Below are positions 62,811 to 64,000 of a stretch of DNA of 64,000 nucleotides, piece by piece. Under the pieces are notes generated by a model. The model made no database searches, was not told the origin of the DNA, and saw only the letters and a list, made by a program, of their open reading frames with translations. This DNA comes from Thalassospira xianhensis MCCC 1A02616 (lineage in GTDB: Bacteria; Pseudomonadota; Alphaproteobacteria; Rhodospirillales; Thalassospiraceae), in the NCBI RefSeq assembly GCF_003326475.1, contig NZ_JPWA01000004.1:124001-188000 (forward strand), given 5' to 3'. The translations under genes were made by a program, and so were the position numbers. How positions within the stretch are numbered: the first letter of the stretch is position 1; each line of letters opens with the position of its first letter.

Positions 62811-63755
62811 TTACGGATAAACAAAATAACCATCTGGCGCACTGCCAAGCCGCCCGGTCAGGTTTTCAATAAAAAACCGTTCCGCCCGGCCAAGCGACAT
62901 GCGCGGATTGGTCACCAGATAGATATCAATTGCCGGCGGCGCATCATAGGGTGGCAGGCGCCATAACTGCCCGCGTTCCATCGCGTTTTGCACGACATGG
63001 ATCGGCAACGGACCAATACCAAGCCCGGCATTGATCAGGCGGCGGACTTCTTCAAGATGCGGGCTGGTGGCGATCACCTTGCCTTTCATGCCTTCGCGCG
63101 CGCGCAATACCGCAACCGGGGCCAGCGCATCGGAAAGCTGATCGGTGGAAAACGATACAAATGCTTCGCTACGCAGATCGGCAAGTGTCAGGTTTTCCCG
63201 ACCAAACAAATGATGTGTCGGCCCGCAAAAGAACCCGAAATGTTCACGATACAGTTTGCGATATTCCAGCCGGGGATGCTGTTCATTCACCAGACAAATG
63301 CCGAAACTTGCCTGCTGGGACAGGACCTGACTTGTTACATGGGCGGATGTCGCGACGTTGATTTCATAGGTGACTTCGGGATGTTCGCGATTGAATTCAA
63401 ACAACGCATCGTCAAGCGGCGGAAACACCACATGACTTGCCAGCCACAAATGCAAATGCCCGCTAAGCTGATTGCCACTGTCCGACATCACATCGGAAAG
63501 TCGACCAATCGCCCCGCAAATCTCGCGGCATTCGTGATAAAGCGCCAATCCCTGTTCGGTGACCTCAAACCGGCCGCGTTCCCGGTCAATCAGGCGCGCG
63601 CCGATCTGATCTTCAAGCCGTTTAAGCGCATTGCTGACACTGGGCTGGCGCAAAAGCAGCCGGTTGGCCGCCCCGGTGATCGACCGTTCTTCGACAATCA
63701 CCGTAAAGGTATGCAACAGGTTCCAGTCGAATTGCCGTTTTAAAAGGTCGCTCAT
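62811..63755 (-). CDS. LysR-family transcriptional regulator
   Basis: The 314-residue product has the N-terminal helix-turn-helix (SITGAANRLLLRQPSVSNAL and KRLEDQIG) and a C-terminal effector-binding domain. I start at ATG 63755 behind GGTGGGG; ATG 63767 is also in frame. It is divergent from the ABC permease gene at the window end, which it probably regulates, and unrelated in direction to the TRAP operon. Confidence 0.9.
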   Translation of the reverse strand: MSDLLKRQFDWNLLHTFTVIVEERSITGAANRLLLRQPSVSNALKRLEDQIGARLIDRERGRFEVTEQGLALYHECREICGAIGRLSDVMSDSGNQLSGHLHLWLASHVVFPPLDDALFEFNREHPEVTYEINVATSAHVTSQVLSQQASFGICLVNEQHPRLEYRKLYREHFGFFCGPTHHLFGRENLTLADLRSEAFVSFSTDQLSDALAPVAVLRAREGMKGKVIATSPHLEEVRRLINAGLGIGPLPIHVVQNAMERGQLWRLPPYDAPPAIDIYLVTNPRMSLGRAERFFIENLTGRLGSAPDGYFVYP

Positions 63756-63907
63756 TTCCCCACCCATAGCAATTGGCTATGCAATCCATTCTACTTATCT
63801 ATTTGCGCTATGTGCAAGTCTGGGGTGAAATGATCAGACATATTCATTCACGGCCAGATAACCGCGCATGGCAAGCAATTGCCAGAGCACAATAACGGGA
63901 GGCAAAA

Positions 63908-64000
63908 ATGGCCGCAGATGTAGCCGGGGCACGCAGAACGCCCTGGGTCCTGCTATCGCCGTCACTGGCGACGATATCGCTGCTATTGATCATCCCGATG
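63908..64000 (+). CDS. ABC transporter permease, N-terminal fragment (cut by window edge)
   Basis: ATG 63908 follows GGGAGGCAAAA. The 31 visible codons read MAADVAGARRTPWVLLSPSL and continue into a hydrophobic segment (ATISLLLIIPM). This is the usual start of a PotB-type (spermidine/putrescine or similar) permease. The gene runs past the window end. It is divergent from the lysR gene. Confidence 0.72.
   Translation, partial: MAADVAGARRTPWVLLSPSLATISLLLIIPM

Overview
The window looks like chromosomal DNA of a marine-type alphaproteobacterium. Gene content and order suggest Rhodospirillales, with Thalassospira or a close relative as my best guess; this is inference, since no rRNA is present. 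The supporting signs are the block trigger factor - clpP - clpX - lon - hupB - tRNA-Val, a DUF1127 peptide, the choXWV/betIBA pair, a Cu-responsive copA-cueR operon and TRAP carriers. I see no prophage, insertion sequence, CRISPR array or rRNA operon.

Layout. 1-2.6 kb: 3' part of tRNA-Asp, fliG, then about 1.2 kb of non-coding DNA that holds decayed tandem copies of the fliG tail and its downstream flank. 2.6-10.6 kb: a putative lipoprotein, tRNA-Val and the protein quality-control block (hupB, lon, clpX, clpP, tig), then tRNA-Leu. 10.8-16.4 kb: malonyl-CoA decarboxylase, the bifunctional NAD(P)HX repair enzyme, a D-amino-acid dehydrogenase and a PAS histidine kinase. 16.5-21 kb: metal homeostasis, with copA-cueR-cytochrome c behind a textbook CueR promoter and a two-subunit bacterioferritin pair. 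21.3-24.3 kb: an FeS-type photolyase, a 54-residue DUF1127 gene and a prephenate-dehydrogenase-like gene preceded by what looks like a transcription attenuator.

24.8-31.5 kb: a GtsABCD-type sugar ABC transporter facing a two-component system whose response regulator seems to use a CTG start codon. 31.6-38.2 kb: a Pho-box-controlled lipoprotein, a renalase-like flavoprotein with a DUF2256 zinc-ribbon peptide, glucose-6-phosphate isomerase, a fructokinase-type kinase and a dual-specificity phosphatase. The sugar carrier, pgi and the kinase fit hexose uptake and entry into central metabolism.

38.3-48.7 kb: a divergent polyamine/putrescine catabolism region (puuA-puuR-puuC-agmatinase against an SpuC-type aminotransferase and an FAD oxidoreductase). 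It also holds a group III truncated hemoglobin, a membrane-anchored isochorismatase-like hydrolase and a second PuuB-like oxidase. 48.9-58 kb: L-serine dehydratase, then choline uptake (choXWV) and its oxidation to glycine betaine (betIBA), with a BetI operator between them. 58-64 kb: orphan moaD, a TRAP transporter followed by 3-dehydroquinate dehydratase and a GntR regulator (predicted uptake of quinate, dehydroquinate or shikimate), a LysR regulator and the first codons of a divergent ABC permease cut by the window edge.
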